Part shown: positions 37,425 to 47,493 of the stretch, in pieces
How positions within the stretch are numbered: position 1 is the stretch's first letter
How the letters are laid out: every line of letters begins with the position of its first letter
Assembly: GCA_015099395.1 (NCBI GenBank)
Contig: AP024096.1
Span: 3,658,001 to 3,722,000, forward strand
Reading direction: 5' to 3'
From: Ktedonobacteria bacterium brp13
Lineage (GTDB): Bacteria; Chloroflexota; Ktedonobacteria; Ktedonobacterales; Ktedonobacteraceae
Length of the DNA stretch: 64,000 nucleotides
The notes under the pieces: model-generated
Told to the model about the DNA's origin: nothing
What the model saw: only the letters and a program-made list of their open reading frames with translations
Database searches by the model: none
Position numbers and translations under genes: made by a program

Positions 37425-39572
37425 TTAGCTATTGTGAGTTGACCGGACTACGTCGGCCTGGTAGCGGTCGCGCAAGTGCTCAGGGATATCGATAACTACG
37501 ATACCTGGGCGAAAGAACAGTGCTGCCTTCAGACGCAGACCGTTCTGATTGTGTAAGAAGTACTCCCACCAGTGAACTACTATATATTCAGGTAGGATGA
37601 TCGTCAGTGTCTCATTTGGGTGGAACCGCTTGATCGTATCGATATAGGCCAGCAAAGGACGCAGGAGAGAACGATACGGAGACTCAATGATCAAGAGATG
37701 TGTCTCCTCCTCCTCCGGCAGCTGTTTCTGCCACTGCACCCACGTCGCCTTTACACGGTTGACGTCGTCCTCATCGATGGCGACATGAACGACTGTCACA
37801 TGCTGCGATATTGAACGAGCGTAGGACAGGCTTTGCAGCGAGGCACGATCCAGGCGATTGACCGGTACGATAATCCTATGATGGATATCGTGTGGGTTCA
37901 AGGGAATATCCGACGTGCGTTCTCGTTCATAGTGCTCATAGTGCCGATGAATGGCTTTAAACATCAACACGATGCAGGGGATCAGTAAGACGACGATCCA
38001 GGCTCCCTCCACAAACTTCGTCACAGAGATCACGATCGCGACCAGCGCCGTCGTTGTCGCGCCTGCCCCATTGATGAGCATACTGCGCCGCCAGGTCTTG
38101 TCTTGCGCACGCAGACGATACCAGTGACGCACCATACCAGCCTGCGAGAGCGTAAACGAGATAAAGACGCCAATGGCAAAGAGGTTGATGAGCCGATTGG
38201 TATCCCCCTTGAATATGATCAACAGCGTACTGGCCAATATAGCGAGGAAAATAATCCCAACAGAAAAGGCCAGGCGGTCGCCGCGAAAGGCGAATTGACT
38301 GGGCAGGAACCTATCACGAGCCAGCAAAGAAGCCAGGCGCGGGAAATCAGAGTAGCTCGTCTCAGCCGACAGCGTCAGAATCCCCAGGGTGGCGATTTGA
38401 AATACGGGGAACAGAAAGACCAGCGGCCCAGTAAAAACCTTCATTGCAAGTTGGGCCACCACCGTTGGATTGCTACTCGCGTTGGCCTCGACGCCATAGG
38501 TCATGGTCAGCACCGTAATACCAAAAAAGAGCGTCCCCAGGATCACCGCCATCCAGGTCAGGGTAATAACCGCATTGCGTGTCTCTGGCTTTTGAAAGGC
38601 TGGAATACCATTGGAGATAGCCTCCACGCCGGTCATAGCGGAGCAGCCAGTTGCAAACGAGCGCAGGATCAAGAAAAGAGAGAGCGGCTCAATGGCTTGA
38701 ACGGGGGGAGTGAATTCCGCGATAAAAGGCTGATGATGGAAGACAAACGCCTTCACGACCCCGATAAGAATCAGGAGCATGGCAGTCACTACAAAGAAAT
38801 AGGTCGGAAAAGCAAAGAAGGTCCCCGACTCGCGCACGCCACGCAGATTGACCAGCGTGATTAAAACGACCAGGGTCACACCAATGGGCACGATATACGG
38901 ACTGAGGCCACCAAAAAGTGAGGCCAGGTTTAATACTCCCGCAGAGACGCTCACAGCAACATTGAGCACGTAGTCGATGAGCAAGGCAGCCGCCGCGACC
39001 AGCCCGACAGTCGTGCCCAGGTTATCCTTCGCGACAATGTACGATCCACCACCATTCGGATAGGCGGGGATCGTCTGGCGATACGAGATGGCGACCACCG
39101 TAAGCAGAGCGATAATGACCATGCTAATAGGGAAGGCAAGCCCCAGATGACCTGAGCCAGCGGCGACAAGATTAATCAAAATAGCTTCAGTTGCGTAGGC
39201 AACTGAGGAGATGGCGTCCGAAGAGAGAACCGCCAGGGCTTTAAATTTGGTGAGCCGTTCTTGCCCGGCCTTGCCCGTTGGAATGGGCGAACCAATCACG
39301 AAGTGCTTGATGCGAGCAGTAAACTTGCCCAGGGGATCCTGCGGCACATAGGAGCGTTCGGTTGCCTCCAATGTGCCCTCACTGATATGCCGAAAGACAG
39401 GATGTTCGGGCCGAATGATGCGGATACGCTTATTGCCTGGCAAGGAACCGGTCAATTCCTCCATGACGGGTTGGGAGAGATCAAAATCGTCTGTATTGCC
39501 TCCCACGTCCGTCGCTTTACGCGCATCTTGCGGTGCAGCATCATCGCCCGGATGGTGTTCTGGATGATCCAT
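37425..39572 (-). CDS. APC-superfamily permease, KimA/YdaO-like potassium transporter
   Basis: The product is about 715 aa: a charged N-terminal 90 residues, about 12 membrane helices (about 95-510) and a cytoplasmic C-terminal domain of about 200 residues. LTKFKALAVLSSDAISSVAY and YPNGGGSYIVAKDNLGTT match the KimA (YdaO) family, high-affinity K/H symporters whose cytoplasmic domain binds c-di-AMP in Bacillus. Other members are labelled amino acid permeases, so potassium is likely but not certain. ATG 39572 (MDHPEHHPGD) has GAGGG upstream; ATG 39608 is the alternative. I saw no c-di-AMP riboswitch in the short leader. Confidence 0.8.
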   Translation of the reverse strand: MDHPEHHPGDDAAPQDARKATDVGGNTDDFDLSQPVMEELTGSLPGNKRIRIIRPEHPVFRHISEGTLEATERSYVPQDPLGKFTARIKHFVIGSPIPTGKAGQERLTKFKALAVLSSDAISSVAYATEAILINLVAAGSGHLGLAFPISMVIIALLTVVAISYRQTIPAYPNGGGSYIVAKDNLGTTVGLVAAAALLIDYVLNVAVSVSAGVLNLASLFGGLSPYIVPIGVTLVVLITLVNLRGVRESGTFFAFPTYFFVVTAMLLILIGVVKAFVFHHQPFIAEFTPPVQAIEPLSLFLILRSFATGCSAMTGVEAISNGIPAFQKPETRNAVITLTWMAVILGTLFFGITVLTMTYGVEANASSNPTVVAQLAMKVFTGPLVFLFPVFQIATLGILTLSAETSYSDFPRLASLLARDRFLPSQFAFRGDRLAFSVGIIFLAILASTLLIIFKGDTNRLINLFAIGVFISFTLSQAGMVRHWYRLRAQDKTWRRSMLINGAGATTTALVAIVISVTKFVEGAWIVVLLIPCIVLMFKAIHRHYEHYERERTSDIPLNPHDIHHRIIVPVNRLDRASLQSLSYARSISQHVTVVHVAIDEDDVNRVKATWVQWQKQLPEEEETHLLIIESPYRSLLRPLLAYIDTIKRFHPNETLTIILPEYIVVHWWEYFLHNQNGLRLKAALFFRPGIVVIDIPEHLRDRYQADVVRSTHNS

Positions 39573-39708
39573 GACTGTTCTTCCCTCACGGCTGTGGACA
39601 TCACGCACAATTGTACAGAGCTATTTCTCTTTGTAATCGGCCTGAAACCACTTTTTGTCCCACTCGTACAGAAAATCATAGTATTTTCACCCAAAAAGAA
39701 GCGCACTG

Positions 39709-39945
39709 ATGAGCAATCAGGAGACCTTCATAACAACACTATACGTCATGGTGGATAATTGTTGCCAGTCAGAACTGGAGCAAGTGAAGTATAGAAAAAG
39801 CAGCGAAGAAGATCATCTAGCAATACTCAAGAATTATTCAAACTTTCATCAGAGAAGCATAATTCGTGGGGCCTTGCGTGCAACAAATAGAGAAAAGTGG
39901 TCCGTTTTACCAGAATATAGCTGGTATGACGAACCACTTTTGTAG
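39709..39945 (+). pseudogene. Transposase N-terminal relic
   Basis: The first 20 residues (MSNQETFITTLYVMVDNCCQ) resemble the start of DDE transposases of the IS982/IS5-like groups, which open with an ITxLYxxVDDxxQ segment. After about residue 22 the similarity ends, and the frame (IIRGALRATNREKWSVLPEY) reads like another fragment. At 78 aa it cannot be functional. I am not sure of the family. Confidence 0.4.
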
Positions 39946-39983
39946 TCAGGCTATCCTATGTGGGATAGACAGCGTCTGAGGAA

Positions 39984-40943
39984 TTACGGATGTTGAGCAA
40001 CGAACTGCTGAATACGCTCGTACTCTCCCTGGCTGAGGCGGAAGCTCAAGGCCGCGCTGGTTTCCTCAACCTGTGAAGGGCGACGTGCACCAACGATTGC
40101 GGCTGACACTGCGGGATTATAGAGTGTCCAGGCTACAGCAACCACTCCAGGTGTCACATTGTATCCACGGCCAATCTCTGACAGTAGTTCGGTAAGCTGT
40201 AGATTGCGCGTCAAGCGCTCGCCCTGGAACTCGGGATTAGTCCGACGCCAGTCATCCTGAGGCATCTGTGCGACACGCTCAGCTGTCATCTTACCGGTAA
40301 GCAGACCAGAGAACATTGGGGAGTAGACGATGACGCCGATGTTCTGTTGTTTACAATATGGCAGAATCTCCGTCTCATACGTGGGCTCCACAATTGAGTA
40401 AGGCGGCTGTTGAGTTTCCACGGGAGCGATCTTCTCAGCTCGCTGCAATTGCTCAACGCTAAAGTTTGATACACCAATATGGCGTACCTTGCCTTCTTTC
40501 TTTAACTCTACCAGTGTGCTCCAACCTTCTTCAATTTCATCCTCAGGATCAGGCCAGTGGATCTGATACAGGTCAAGTGCATCAATATCCAGGCGGCGCA
40601 GACTATTCTCGATCTCCTCACGCAGTGAAGCAGCCTTCAGACTACGATAGATCTTGCGCTCATTGTCCCAACGCATTGAGCATTTCGAGAAGATGTATGG
40701 GCGCTGGTTCATACCTTTGATTGCTTTACCAACAATCTCTTCAGAATGTCCCAGACCATAGACAGCTGCGGTATCGATCCAGTTAATTCCCATATCGATA
40801 GCTTTTTTAATGGTGTCAATCGATTCCTGGTCATCCTGAGCTCCCCAGCCAAACTCCCAGTTACCGCCACCAATCGCCCAGGCACCGAAGCCGACTGCGG
40901 TGATATTCATGCCAGTATTTCCAAATTGTCGTGTCTCTACCAT
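39984..40943 (-). CDS. Aldo/keto reductase
   Basis: The product is 319 aa from ATG 40943 (MVETRQFGNT), 9 nt after AGAAGG. It has the AKR catalytic tetrad: Asp and Tyr in WIDTAAVYGLGHSEE, Lys in FSKCSMRW and His in YQIHWPDPED. NADPH-binding residues are in the C-terminal GARRPSQVEETSAAL segment. It reduces aldehydes or ketones or oxidises alcohols in the cytoplasm; substrate unknown. In-frame upstream codons to 41054 are hydrophobic, lack a ribosome site and are unlikely to be translated. A monocistronic gene. Confidence 0.9.
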   Translation of the reverse strand: MVETRQFGNTGMNITAVGFGAWAIGGGNWEFGWGAQDDQESIDTIKKAIDMGINWIDTAAVYGLGHSEEIVGKAIKGMNQRPYIFSKCSMRWDNERKIYRSLKAASLREEIENSLRRLDIDALDLYQIHWPDPEDEIEEGWSTLVELKKEGKVRHIGVSNFSVEQLQRAEKIAPVETQQPPYSIVEPTYETEILPYCKQQNIGVIVYSPMFSGLLTGKMTAERVAQMPQDDWRRTNPEFQGERLTRNLQLTELLSEIGRGYNVTPGVVAVAWTLYNPAVSAAIVGARRPSQVEETSAALSFRLSQGEYERIQQFVAQHP

Positions 40944-41234
40944 ATCTATCATCCTTCTGTGTGTATTAATGTAAATAACGTAAATGTTTAAATTGCTGCA
41001 CACACACAAAAAAAACATCGTCACTTGCCAGTGGTAAACTCTGGTAAACAACAATGTTCCCCTTTTACATGCATGTACTACGCAACCCAGGAGCGATGGA
41101 TTTAATACATCTATCCATTACGACAATGTTGATTGTAACGAAACAATTTTATGCCTATGCAGACAGCAATTCATTGTTTGCTACGCAAGCTATAACGCGT
41201 TTACAATGCTATCTATTCCCGTAGCTATAGGATG

Positions 41235-42734
41235 CTAAACTGTTTCCCCTGTGTTGGCGATGAGTCTGGTGGGTCTGGCATGTAATTGCGCAAGTGTTTC
41301 CGCAGATAGCACACCTGTATTGTTTGTCGTTAGTGTGGATGGTATGAGCATATGTTTCAAAGTCGCACCAAGTACACGCAGCAGAATACGTGGTCTGGCG
41401 AGTGAAGATTGCGGGGCGAGCATCCCATAGACTTCCATATATGCTTTGCTTATCTCTGGATCTTGCACAGCACTTTGTAATACGAGATCCAGATAGCGTT
41501 GCCATAATTCGAAACCAATGGGAAGTCGTGCTCCATGTAATGTAACATCGGGCCAGCGCAAATCTTCTCCCAGCGCGAACAGCCAGGGATCGGTCAATGC
41601 CCGGGCGAGTTGCAACTGGAAGTGCTGTTCAAAGGTTGTTCTGGAGAGCCGTTGCTGTTCGCGTAAGCACATATTGAGCGTATCCGCTCCTATAGCACCG
41701 GCGGCCATCCCCTGACCACGGATGGGATTAAGAGCGCAGACGGCGTCCCCCAGCACAATAAAGCCAGCAGGCCAGCGTTTCAGGCGTTCATAATGGCGGA
41801 TATGATTTTCTAGTACACGGTAGCCGCGGATGGTTGTCAATGGTTTCGCGATGCGTATCGATTCGTAGAGGCCTGGATCGGGTAAATCCCGTGCCCATTG
41901 TAAAAAGCCCTCTTCATCAGTTGGAGGGTAGTGTCCTGCAACACCGCTCAGTGTCACATGCCAGACATTGTTCTCAATCATAGCGATTGTCCCGGCGCGT
42001 GGATTCTGTCGTGGACGTGGAAGAATGAAAATACCTTGCCATACATCTGGAAAATTTTCAGGCTTCTCATAGAAACGTGAAGCATAGCCCAGACCAGAGT
42101 TCACTGAATCCACCGGCGGGGTCTCATAGCCCAGAGCGGTCAGCCATTGTGGCGTCTTTGAATTGCGTCCACTGGCATCAACAACAAAATCGGCGGTCAG
42201 TGTCGTCCTTCGTCCTTCCAGGCCACGTTCACGCAATTTGACGCCAACAATGCGTGTGTGATCAGACGTCGCCAGTAATTCAGTCACCTCGCAATTGCTC
42301 AGGGTCTGGACATCCGATCGTTGCACGAGACGCTCTCGCAGATGCCATTCAAGCAGGTAACGGCTAAACCGCATACTCTCACGAACATTGAACGGTGCTA
42401 ACATACCAAACGACGAAACCATGACCATAGCTACTTTATCATGGATGGTGTCGGCACCAACTGCACGCAAGTCAGCAAAAATACCAGGGAACAGAGCATC
42501 GATGATCACCTTTCCACGTCCTGAGAGCCCATGTGTATGATGGGACTGTGGAGCTCCTTTGCGGTGAGTGGGCGTTTCAGGAAAGACATCGCGATCAATA
42601 ATAGTTACCTGATCAAAGTAATCAGTCAGGACACGAGCAGCCAGCAGACCTGCTATGCTACCACCAATCACAAGAGCATGTCCGTTCTTATGTGTTCTGG
42701 TTGAAAGTGTCTGGTCTTGCGAGTGCGTGCCCAT
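41235..42734 (-). CDS. FAD-dependent oxidoreductase/monooxygenase
   Basis: The 499-aa protein has the FAD dinucleotide fold HALVIGGSIAGLLAARVL near residue 20, the VVDASGRNSKTPQWL strand and the GDAVCALNPIRGQGMAAGA motif near 320. These mark the p-hydroxybenzoate-hydroxylase/squalene-epoxidase-like group. It probably hydroxylates or epoxidises a lipid-like or aromatic substrate. CAAGGAG lies 8 nt before ATG 42734. The carboxylesterase gene ends 56 bp upstream on the same strand, so they may be co-transcribed and act on one compound, which is inference. Confidence 0.85.
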   Translation of the reverse strand: MGTHSQDQTLSTRTHKNGHALVIGGSIAGLLAARVLTDYFDQVTIIDRDVFPETPTHRKGAPQSHHTHGLSGRGKVIIDALFPGIFADLRAVGADTIHDKVAMVMVSSFGMLAPFNVRESMRFSRYLLEWHLRERLVQRSDVQTLSNCEVTELLATSDHTRIVGVKLRERGLEGRRTTLTADFVVDASGRNSKTPQWLTALGYETPPVDSVNSGLGYASRFYEKPENFPDVWQGIFILPRPRQNPRAGTIAMIENNVWHVTLSGVAGHYPPTDEEGFLQWARDLPDPGLYESIRIAKPLTTIRGYRVLENHIRHYERLKRWPAGFIVLGDAVCALNPIRGQGMAAGAIGADTLNMCLREQQRLSRTTFEQHFQLQLARALTDPWLFALGEDLRWPDVTLHGARLPIGFELWQRYLDLVLQSAVQDPEISKAYMEVYGMLAPQSSLARPRILLRVLGATLKHMLIPSTLTTNNTGVLSAETLAQLHARPTRLIANTGETV

Positions 42735-42790
42735 CGAAATCTCCTTGTATACTAATCGAGTCTTATGTGTTATTGCTATTCAAGGCAAAA

Positions 42791-44362
42791 TTATGCTCCG
42801 CTGGCTGCTGTGCTATCAAGTTCCTCGGTCAAGAAGACATCATCCCAGACCTGGCGTTCAGCCGCTTGAGGATCATTGATCACCTGGCACACTTCGTGAA
42901 AGATCATGGTGCCTCGGTGCTCAAGATCATAGGCTGGCCAGGATGGGAGTTTGGCAATGTTGGGATCTCCAGCGCAGGCAAAGGCAATCCAGGCCGCTTG
43001 CATTCCACGAGCCAGTTCATGCGGAGGCTTCGCTCCAAGCAGTACGCTCATACTTGTCGCCTCCAGCTTATTCCAGACAAAGGGCAGTTCCAGCGCGTGA
43101 CACGCCCCGAATTTCAGGTGAGGCGAGGGCCAGTCAAAGCGGTACATCCAGACGCGTCCACCCTGTCGCACTTGCTGCTCGGCCAGGCGAATCGATGGGA
43201 TACGCGCCGCGTAATCGGTGAGTATCTCCAGCAGGAGATCTTGCAATTTCTCGTCAGGCCTTCTCAGAGCGAAGCATGCCAGAGCCCGCCAGAAAGCGCG
43301 TTTGCTTTTGCTGTAGGTTCGCAAAATTTTCAGAGCGTTCTTTCTAAGTTCTGGTGAAATAGCGCCAGAAGCGAGCGAGGATGCGCGCTTCTCCCCGGTG
43401 ATCGTGTCGGTAAAGAGTCTGGCCTCATCGCGATTGGTCCCGATCAGTAGCGTCACATCTCTGGCCGCGCCCCGCGTGAACGCTTGCAGAGGCGTTGCGA
43501 GCAGATCTTTGCCATCGAGTACCGGCTGAATGCCACCAAGGCGACCGTCTTTGAGCAAGCGAGCCTGAGCGGCCAGCAGCTTTTCATAAGGGAGCGTCCA
43601 CAGCGCGTCAATCTCGCTGGTTTTCAGGCCAAGGATTTCCAGAAACGTCTGGGTCTTCTGACTGGCGGCCTTTTTATCTGGTACAGTGCCGACCGGGCCA
43701 CTCTCAAGAATCGCCCTCTGAAACAGTCCTCTGGCCGCGGGCATACCGAAAAGCAGCGCGATGCTGATAGCACCCGCCGATTCGCCGAAGGCCGTGATAT
43801 TATCGGGATCGCCCCCAAAGGCTGCGATATTCTCACGGACCCATTGGAACGCTGCGATTTGATCCAGCAGGCCGCAATTTCCTGAAGAAGCATAGGCTTC
43901 CCCTGCCAGCTCTGCCAGGTAAAGAAAGCCCAGGACGCCCAGGCGATAATTGATGGTCACGAGAACCAGATCACCTTGCTCGGCAAAGTCCGCCCCATCA
44001 TAATCGGATTGTGAGCCAGATCCGTTCAACAGTGCGCCGCCATGTAGCCAGACCATGACCGGGCGCTTCCGACCTTCCTGGCGCGGTGCCCAGATATTGA
44101 GATATAAGCAATCCTCGCTTTGCGGCTCCGGCATCTCTACTTCCAACGTACCATTCGCTAACAGGAAAGGGAGCTGTGGCGCGATCGAACCAAAGGTCGT
44201 CGCATTGCGTACACCTGTCCAGGGTTCCAGCGGCTGTGGCGGCTGGAAGCGGCGCTCTCCTACCGGAGGAGCTGCGTACGGAATGCCTTTCCAGGCAATG
44301 ACCTTACCCAGGTCCGCGCCCTGGATTTTTCCTGCATGCGTCTCAACAATCGTTTCGTCCAT
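42791..44362 (-). CDS. Type B carboxylesterase
   Basis: The 523-aa protein is a full-length carboxylesterase/para-nitrobenzyl esterase. The nucleophile elbow FGESAGAISI lies near residue 190; EDCLYLNIWAPRQ is the EDCLYLN family signature, and the late HALELPFVW gives the catalytic His. The oxyanion hole is MVWLHGGALLNGSG. There is no signal peptide, so it is intracellular. It hydrolyses small esters; the substrate is unknown. GAAGGA precedes ATG 44362. Possible operon with the FAD oxidoreductase downstream. Confidence 0.9.
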   Translation of the reverse strand: MDETIVETHAGKIQGADLGKVIAWKGIPYAAPPVGERRFQPPQPLEPWTGVRNATTFGSIAPQLPFLLANGTLEVEMPEPQSEDCLYLNIWAPRQEGRKRPVMVWLHGGALLNGSGSQSDYDGADFAEQGDLVLVTINYRLGVLGFLYLAELAGEAYASSGNCGLLDQIAAFQWVRENIAAFGGDPDNITAFGESAGAISIALLFGMPAARGLFQRAILESGPVGTVPDKKAASQKTQTFLEILGLKTSEIDALWTLPYEKLLAAQARLLKDGRLGGIQPVLDGKDLLATPLQAFTRGAARDVTLLIGTNRDEARLFTDTITGEKRASSLASGAISPELRKNALKILRTYSKSKRAFWRALACFALRRPDEKLQDLLLEILTDYAARIPSIRLAEQQVRQGGRVWMYRFDWPSPHLKFGACHALELPFVWNKLEATSMSVLLGAKPPHELARGMQAAWIAFACAGDPNIAKLPSWPAYDLEHRGTMIFHEVCQVINDPQAAERQVWDDVFLTEELDSTAASGA

Positions 44363-44816
44363 GTCGTTCCTTCACTTAGTAAAGCAGTCCCTCTACCTTT
44401 AGTTGTCATTCTAGCACATGAGCGTTGAGGCTGAACCAACATTATGCTCGTCAAAGTTACCCTGCGGCACAAAAGCATCTAAACGACAGAGAAGTATGCC
44501 TATGTTCGCCCAAATATCAGCTCTACACAATTCTTAAAAATATAAAATCCTGCCAGGAAAAGACCATCACACGCTAAAGGGGTCCCTTTTTTATCTTTCA
44601 CCCTCAACAACGCAATCTGGTCAGCGTTCATCATCATCTAAAGAGTTCCCCTGCTTAACCTGGCGATAGCTACTGTTTCAAATACTACTCATTCTAAGTG
44701 TTGAACTCCACAGTAAATGCTCAATACCATGTACTTCACTGCAGCCGGTCTTCCGTGTTATTATTAGTACAAAACATGCTGCTTCAAGATGAGTGGAACA
44801 GAGAAAGGGGTCCATC
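44363..44816. other. Divergent intergenic region, no gene seen
   Basis: About 450 bp, AT-rich, between the carboxylesterase and UPF0158 genes. I see no reading frame, repeat or clear promoter. Confidence 0.45.
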
Positions 44817-45251
44817 ATGCTAAAACTCCGCAATGGGAAGCCAATTGAAAAGTACTTGCTTGAGCAGGCGATGGATGACTCAGACCTGAGCAATGCATAT
44901 TTTCTGAATACACGCACTGGCGAAGTGGTCTGCCTTTCAGGATATGACACTCCCGATGAACGTGAAAAACTGTCAGAAGAAATCGATGGGAGCAATGACT
45001 ATACGCGCATTGACCGCATCGAGAGCTCTGAGGCCTATCAATGGATGGTAGATTTTATCGACACAATCGTTGCGCCAAAAGACGAACAGGTCGCTGAAAA
45101 ATTATCCATTGCCATAATGGGCAAAGGCGCATTCAGGCGCTTTAAAGATGTTTTGTATGTCCTTGGCGATGAATGGGAGCAACAGTGGTACCACTGGCGA
45201 GATGAACGGCTACAAGAAGCAATGGATGAATGGCTCGAGAGTGTTTTGTGA
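44817..45251 (+). CDS. UPF0158 family protein
   Basis: The product is 144 aa from ATG 44817 (MLKLRNGKPI), with AAAGGGG 6 nt upstream; an ATG 24 nt earlier has no ribosome site. LEQAMDDSDLSNAYFLNTRT, FIDTIVAPKDEQVAEKLSIAI and GKGAFRRFKDVLY match the uncharacterised UPF0158 family of small acidic soluble proteins. Function is unknown for the family. The next gene on the same strand starts 117 bp later. Confidence 0.82.
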   Translation: MLKLRNGKPIEKYLLEQAMDDSDLSNAYFLNTRTGEVVCLSGYDTPDEREKLSEEIDGSNDYTRIDRIESSEAYQWMVDFIDTIVAPKDEQVAEKLSIAIMGKGAFRRFKDVLYVLGDEWEQQWYHWRDERLQEAMDEWLESVL

Positions 45252-45368
45252 CCACATCTGCCTCTTTGGTGCCGCGTAGCCACATAGCAGTGTTCGCATT
45301 AGCCAGGGCTCATATGGTACGCTACATGTGATACGCTAGAGGAAAGAAAAACAAGTGAGGAGGGGTAT

Positions 45369-46067
45369 ATGACAAAACAGATTTCCACAGGAATTTGTTA
45401 TCTGTGTCAGGGAGAGTTTAGCAAAGCGACCATGACCAAACATCTGCAGGCATGCCAGCGGAAAGCAAACGATGCAGCAATCGCAGCAGGCCACAGACCT
45501 GGACGCCAAAGCAAGAAATTCCATCTGGTGGTGGAAGGACGCTATCAGCCCATGTACTGGATGCATCTCGAAGTCAGTACTGGCGAAACCCTCGCCGATC
45601 TCGATCAGTTTCTCAGAGATAGTTGGTTGGAGTGTTGTGGGCACCTGAGCGCCTTTGAGATCGGAAACCAAAGCTATTCGTCAGGCGCAGGCATGGCTGG
45701 AGGTTGGGGGGAGGACCTGGAGGACGAGGAAACTATGCATGTGAGGCTGGATAAAGTGTTCAGTCCAGGACTCAAGTGTCGGCACGAGTACGATTTCGGC
45801 TCCACCACGGAACTGAACGTGAAAGTACTGGCAGAAGAAAAACGTGAAACGAAAGGCGAGCCCATTCAGGTACTCGCCAGGAATACTCCCCCGCCGATCC
45901 TCTGCGGAGTGTGCGGAAAACCTGCCGTGGCAGTCTGCGCGGAGTGTAGCTACGAGGAACAGGGCTGGCTCTGTGCAGCCTGCGCCAAAGCTCATGAGTG
46001 TGGCGAAGATATGCTATTGCCCGTCGTGAACTCCCCACGCGTCGGAGTGTGTGGCTACACCGGGTAA
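45369..46067 (+). CDS. pRiA4b ORF-3-like protein with N- and C-terminal zinc fingers
   Basis: The 232-aa protein has an N-terminal C2HC finger (CYLCQGEFSKATMTKHLQAC), a central pRiA4b ORF-3-like domain (about residues 50-165; YDFGSTTELNVKVL is typical) and a C-terminal Cys-rich module of about 60 residues (CGVCGKPAVAVCAEC, GWLCAACAKAHECG) resembling a B-box or MYND-type finger. The family is plasmid- and transposon-associated and otherwise unknown. Two metal modules around it suggest nucleic-acid or protein binding. GGAGGGG precedes ATG 45369. Confidence 0.78.
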   Translation: MTKQISTGICYLCQGEFSKATMTKHLQACQRKANDAAIAAGHRPGRQSKKFHLVVEGRYQPMYWMHLEVSTGETLADLDQFLRDSWLECCGHLSAFEIGNQSYSSGAGMAGGWGEDLEDEETMHVRLDKVFSPGLKCRHEYDFGSTTELNVKVLAEEKRETKGEPIQVLARNTPPPILCGVCGKPAVAVCAECSYEEQGWLCAACAKAHECGEDMLLPVVNSPRVGVCGYTG

Positions 46068-46118
46068 AGCATCACGCTACAACAGCGAGCATTCGATAGT
46101 CTTTAGCTACCTTGCTGC

Positions 46119-46796
46119 TTACTTTTTTGGTAAAAGGCTGTACTTCATGGCAACAGCGACAGCAGAGGCACGTGAGTCTACACCCAGTTTGGCGAAAATG
46201 CTGTTCAGGTATGCGCGGACGGTGCGTTCAGTGATGCCAAGACGCGCACCTATCTCTTTGCTGCGCTCTCCTTGCGCAACACCAGCAAGCACATCCTGTT
46301 CGCGTTTCGTCAATTCCATATGACTGGGATGCGTCACGGTGAGTTGAGAAGCCTCGAGAGGAATGGCTGCATTTTTGGCATGCGCCAGCACGCGTGTCAT
46401 GATCTCAGGATGGAGCACAACTTCGCCATGTGCAGCTGTACGAATAGCATGAAACAGAGCATCGATGGGAGTTTCTTTAAGCAGGTAGCCACAAGCGCCA
46501 GATTGCAAACCACGGACCATGTGTTCGTCTTCATTGGAGGTTGTCAGCAGCAAGACGGCAACATGAAGCCAGCGCTGGCGGATATGCTTGAGCACCTCCA
46601 GCCCATCCATGCCGGGCATCGAGATGTCGAGCAAAACTACATCAGGTAGCAACTCTTCAATACGTTGCAAAGCCTCCGAGCCGTTGGCCGCATCACCCAC
46701 AAGCGTGAGATCTTCGCTGGTGGCAAGCATCAAGCGCAATCCCTCGCGCACAAGTGGGTGGTCGTCAACGGCGATAACACGAATGATATTACTCAT
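46119..46796 (-). CDS. NarL/LuxR-family response regulator
   Basis: The 225-aa protein has a receiver domain (VIAVDDHPLVREGLRL, the phospho-acceptor Asp in VVLLDISMPGMDG near 56, and Lys in YLLKETP) and a LuxR HTH (LTKREQDVLAGVAQGERSKE, RTVRAYLNSIFAKLGVDSRA). It is the partner of the kinase just upstream: its ATG at 46796 overlaps the kinase stop (TATGAGTAA), so translation is coupled. Targets are unknown. Confidence 0.93.
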   Translation of the reverse strand: MSNIIRVIAVDDHPLVREGLRLMLATSEDLTLVGDAANGSEALQRIEELLPDVVLLDISMPGMDGLEVLKHIRQRWLHVAVLLLTTSNEDEHMVRGLQSGACGYLLKETPIDALFHAIRTAAHGEVVLHPEIMTRVLAHAKNAAIPLEASQLTVTHPSHMELTKREQDVLAGVAQGERSKEIGARLGITERTVRAYLNSIFAKLGVDSRASAVAVAMKYSLLPKK

Positions 46797-47493
46797 AGCT
46801 ATTTCCCTTGCTTGTCTGACGCGAGAGCAGCGCTTGCTCTCCTGTCCTTATCTCGATCTCCGCATACTGAACTTCACGCGGCACATGTATACGTATACTG
46901 GTACCTTCTCCCAATGCACTGATAATGTCAAGCCGACCTCCCATCACACGCGAGCGCTCGCGTAGTCCAATAAGTCCATAATGTCCGGGGAAGTTCCCTC
47001 CAGCAGTAGTAGTATCGAAACCGACACCATCGTCACGCACTTCGACCTCTACCCATTCGGCATGGGTAGTCGCGCAAACCCAGCTATGGTGCGCATTGGC
47101 ATGGCGAGCAACATTGGTCAATCCCTCGGTAATCACACGCAAGACTTGTTCACAATACGTTGCTGGCGTGAACACCAGGGCATCCACATCGGCCTCACAC
47201 GGGATACCGGTGGCACTGGTAAAGCGTTCAATCTCTTCCTGCACTAATTCGGGGAGATCGTCAGGGTGCAGGGAGTGCGGGGTACGCAGGTCGGAGATGA
47301 CATAGCGTGTCTCTACAAGCATTGTCCGAGCACGCTCAATAGCCTGTGCGATGATAGTACACCCCTGAGGGTATAAGTTCTTCGCAAAGTGAGCGTTGGC
47401 TGCATCCAGTTGCATGAGTAGGCCGACGAGTCCCTGTGAGAGCGTGTCGTGGAGTTCGCGAGCGAGGCGCTGACGTTCAGCAAGGGTCGTCAA
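46789..47493 (-). CDS. NarL-type sensor histidine kinase, catalytic part only
   Basis: The 234 residues start with the HisKA_3 region RLARELHDTLSQGLVGLLMQ (phospho-accepting His in ELHD) and go on through HATPase_c: EGLTNVARHANAH (N box), DDGVGFDTTTAG (G1) and GLIGLRERSRVMGG (G2). No sensor or membrane segment precedes it. The frame opens with TTG 47493 after an in-frame TAA upstream and a coiled-coil-like SEELTTLAERQ, so it is probably cut from a longer kinase and may be translated poorly. It overlaps the response regulator gene by 8 bp. Confidence 0.82.
   Translation of the reverse strand: MTTLAERQRLARELHDTLSQGLVGLLMQLDAANAHFAKNLYPQGCTIIAQAIERARTMLVETRYVISDLRTPHSLHPDDLPELVQEEIERFTSATGIPCEADVDALVFTPATYCEQVLRVITEGLTNVARHANAHHSWVCATTHAEWVEVEVRDDGVGFDTTTAGGNFPGHYGLIGLRERSRVMGGRLDIISALGEGTSIRIHVPREVQYAEIEIRTGEQALLSRQTSKGNSYE

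Noticed and set aside
38103..38864. A 253-codon + strand frame inside the permease gene
   Set aside because: It is antisense to a clear 12-TM permease and is charged and low in complexity, as shadows usually are.
39573..39720. Possible c-di-AMP riboswitch before the KimA-like gene
   Set aside because: The leader is too short and lacks recognisable conserved segments.
44678..44995. A 105-codon reverse frame over the UPF0158 start
   Set aside because: It is antisense to a recognised family and has no ribosome site.
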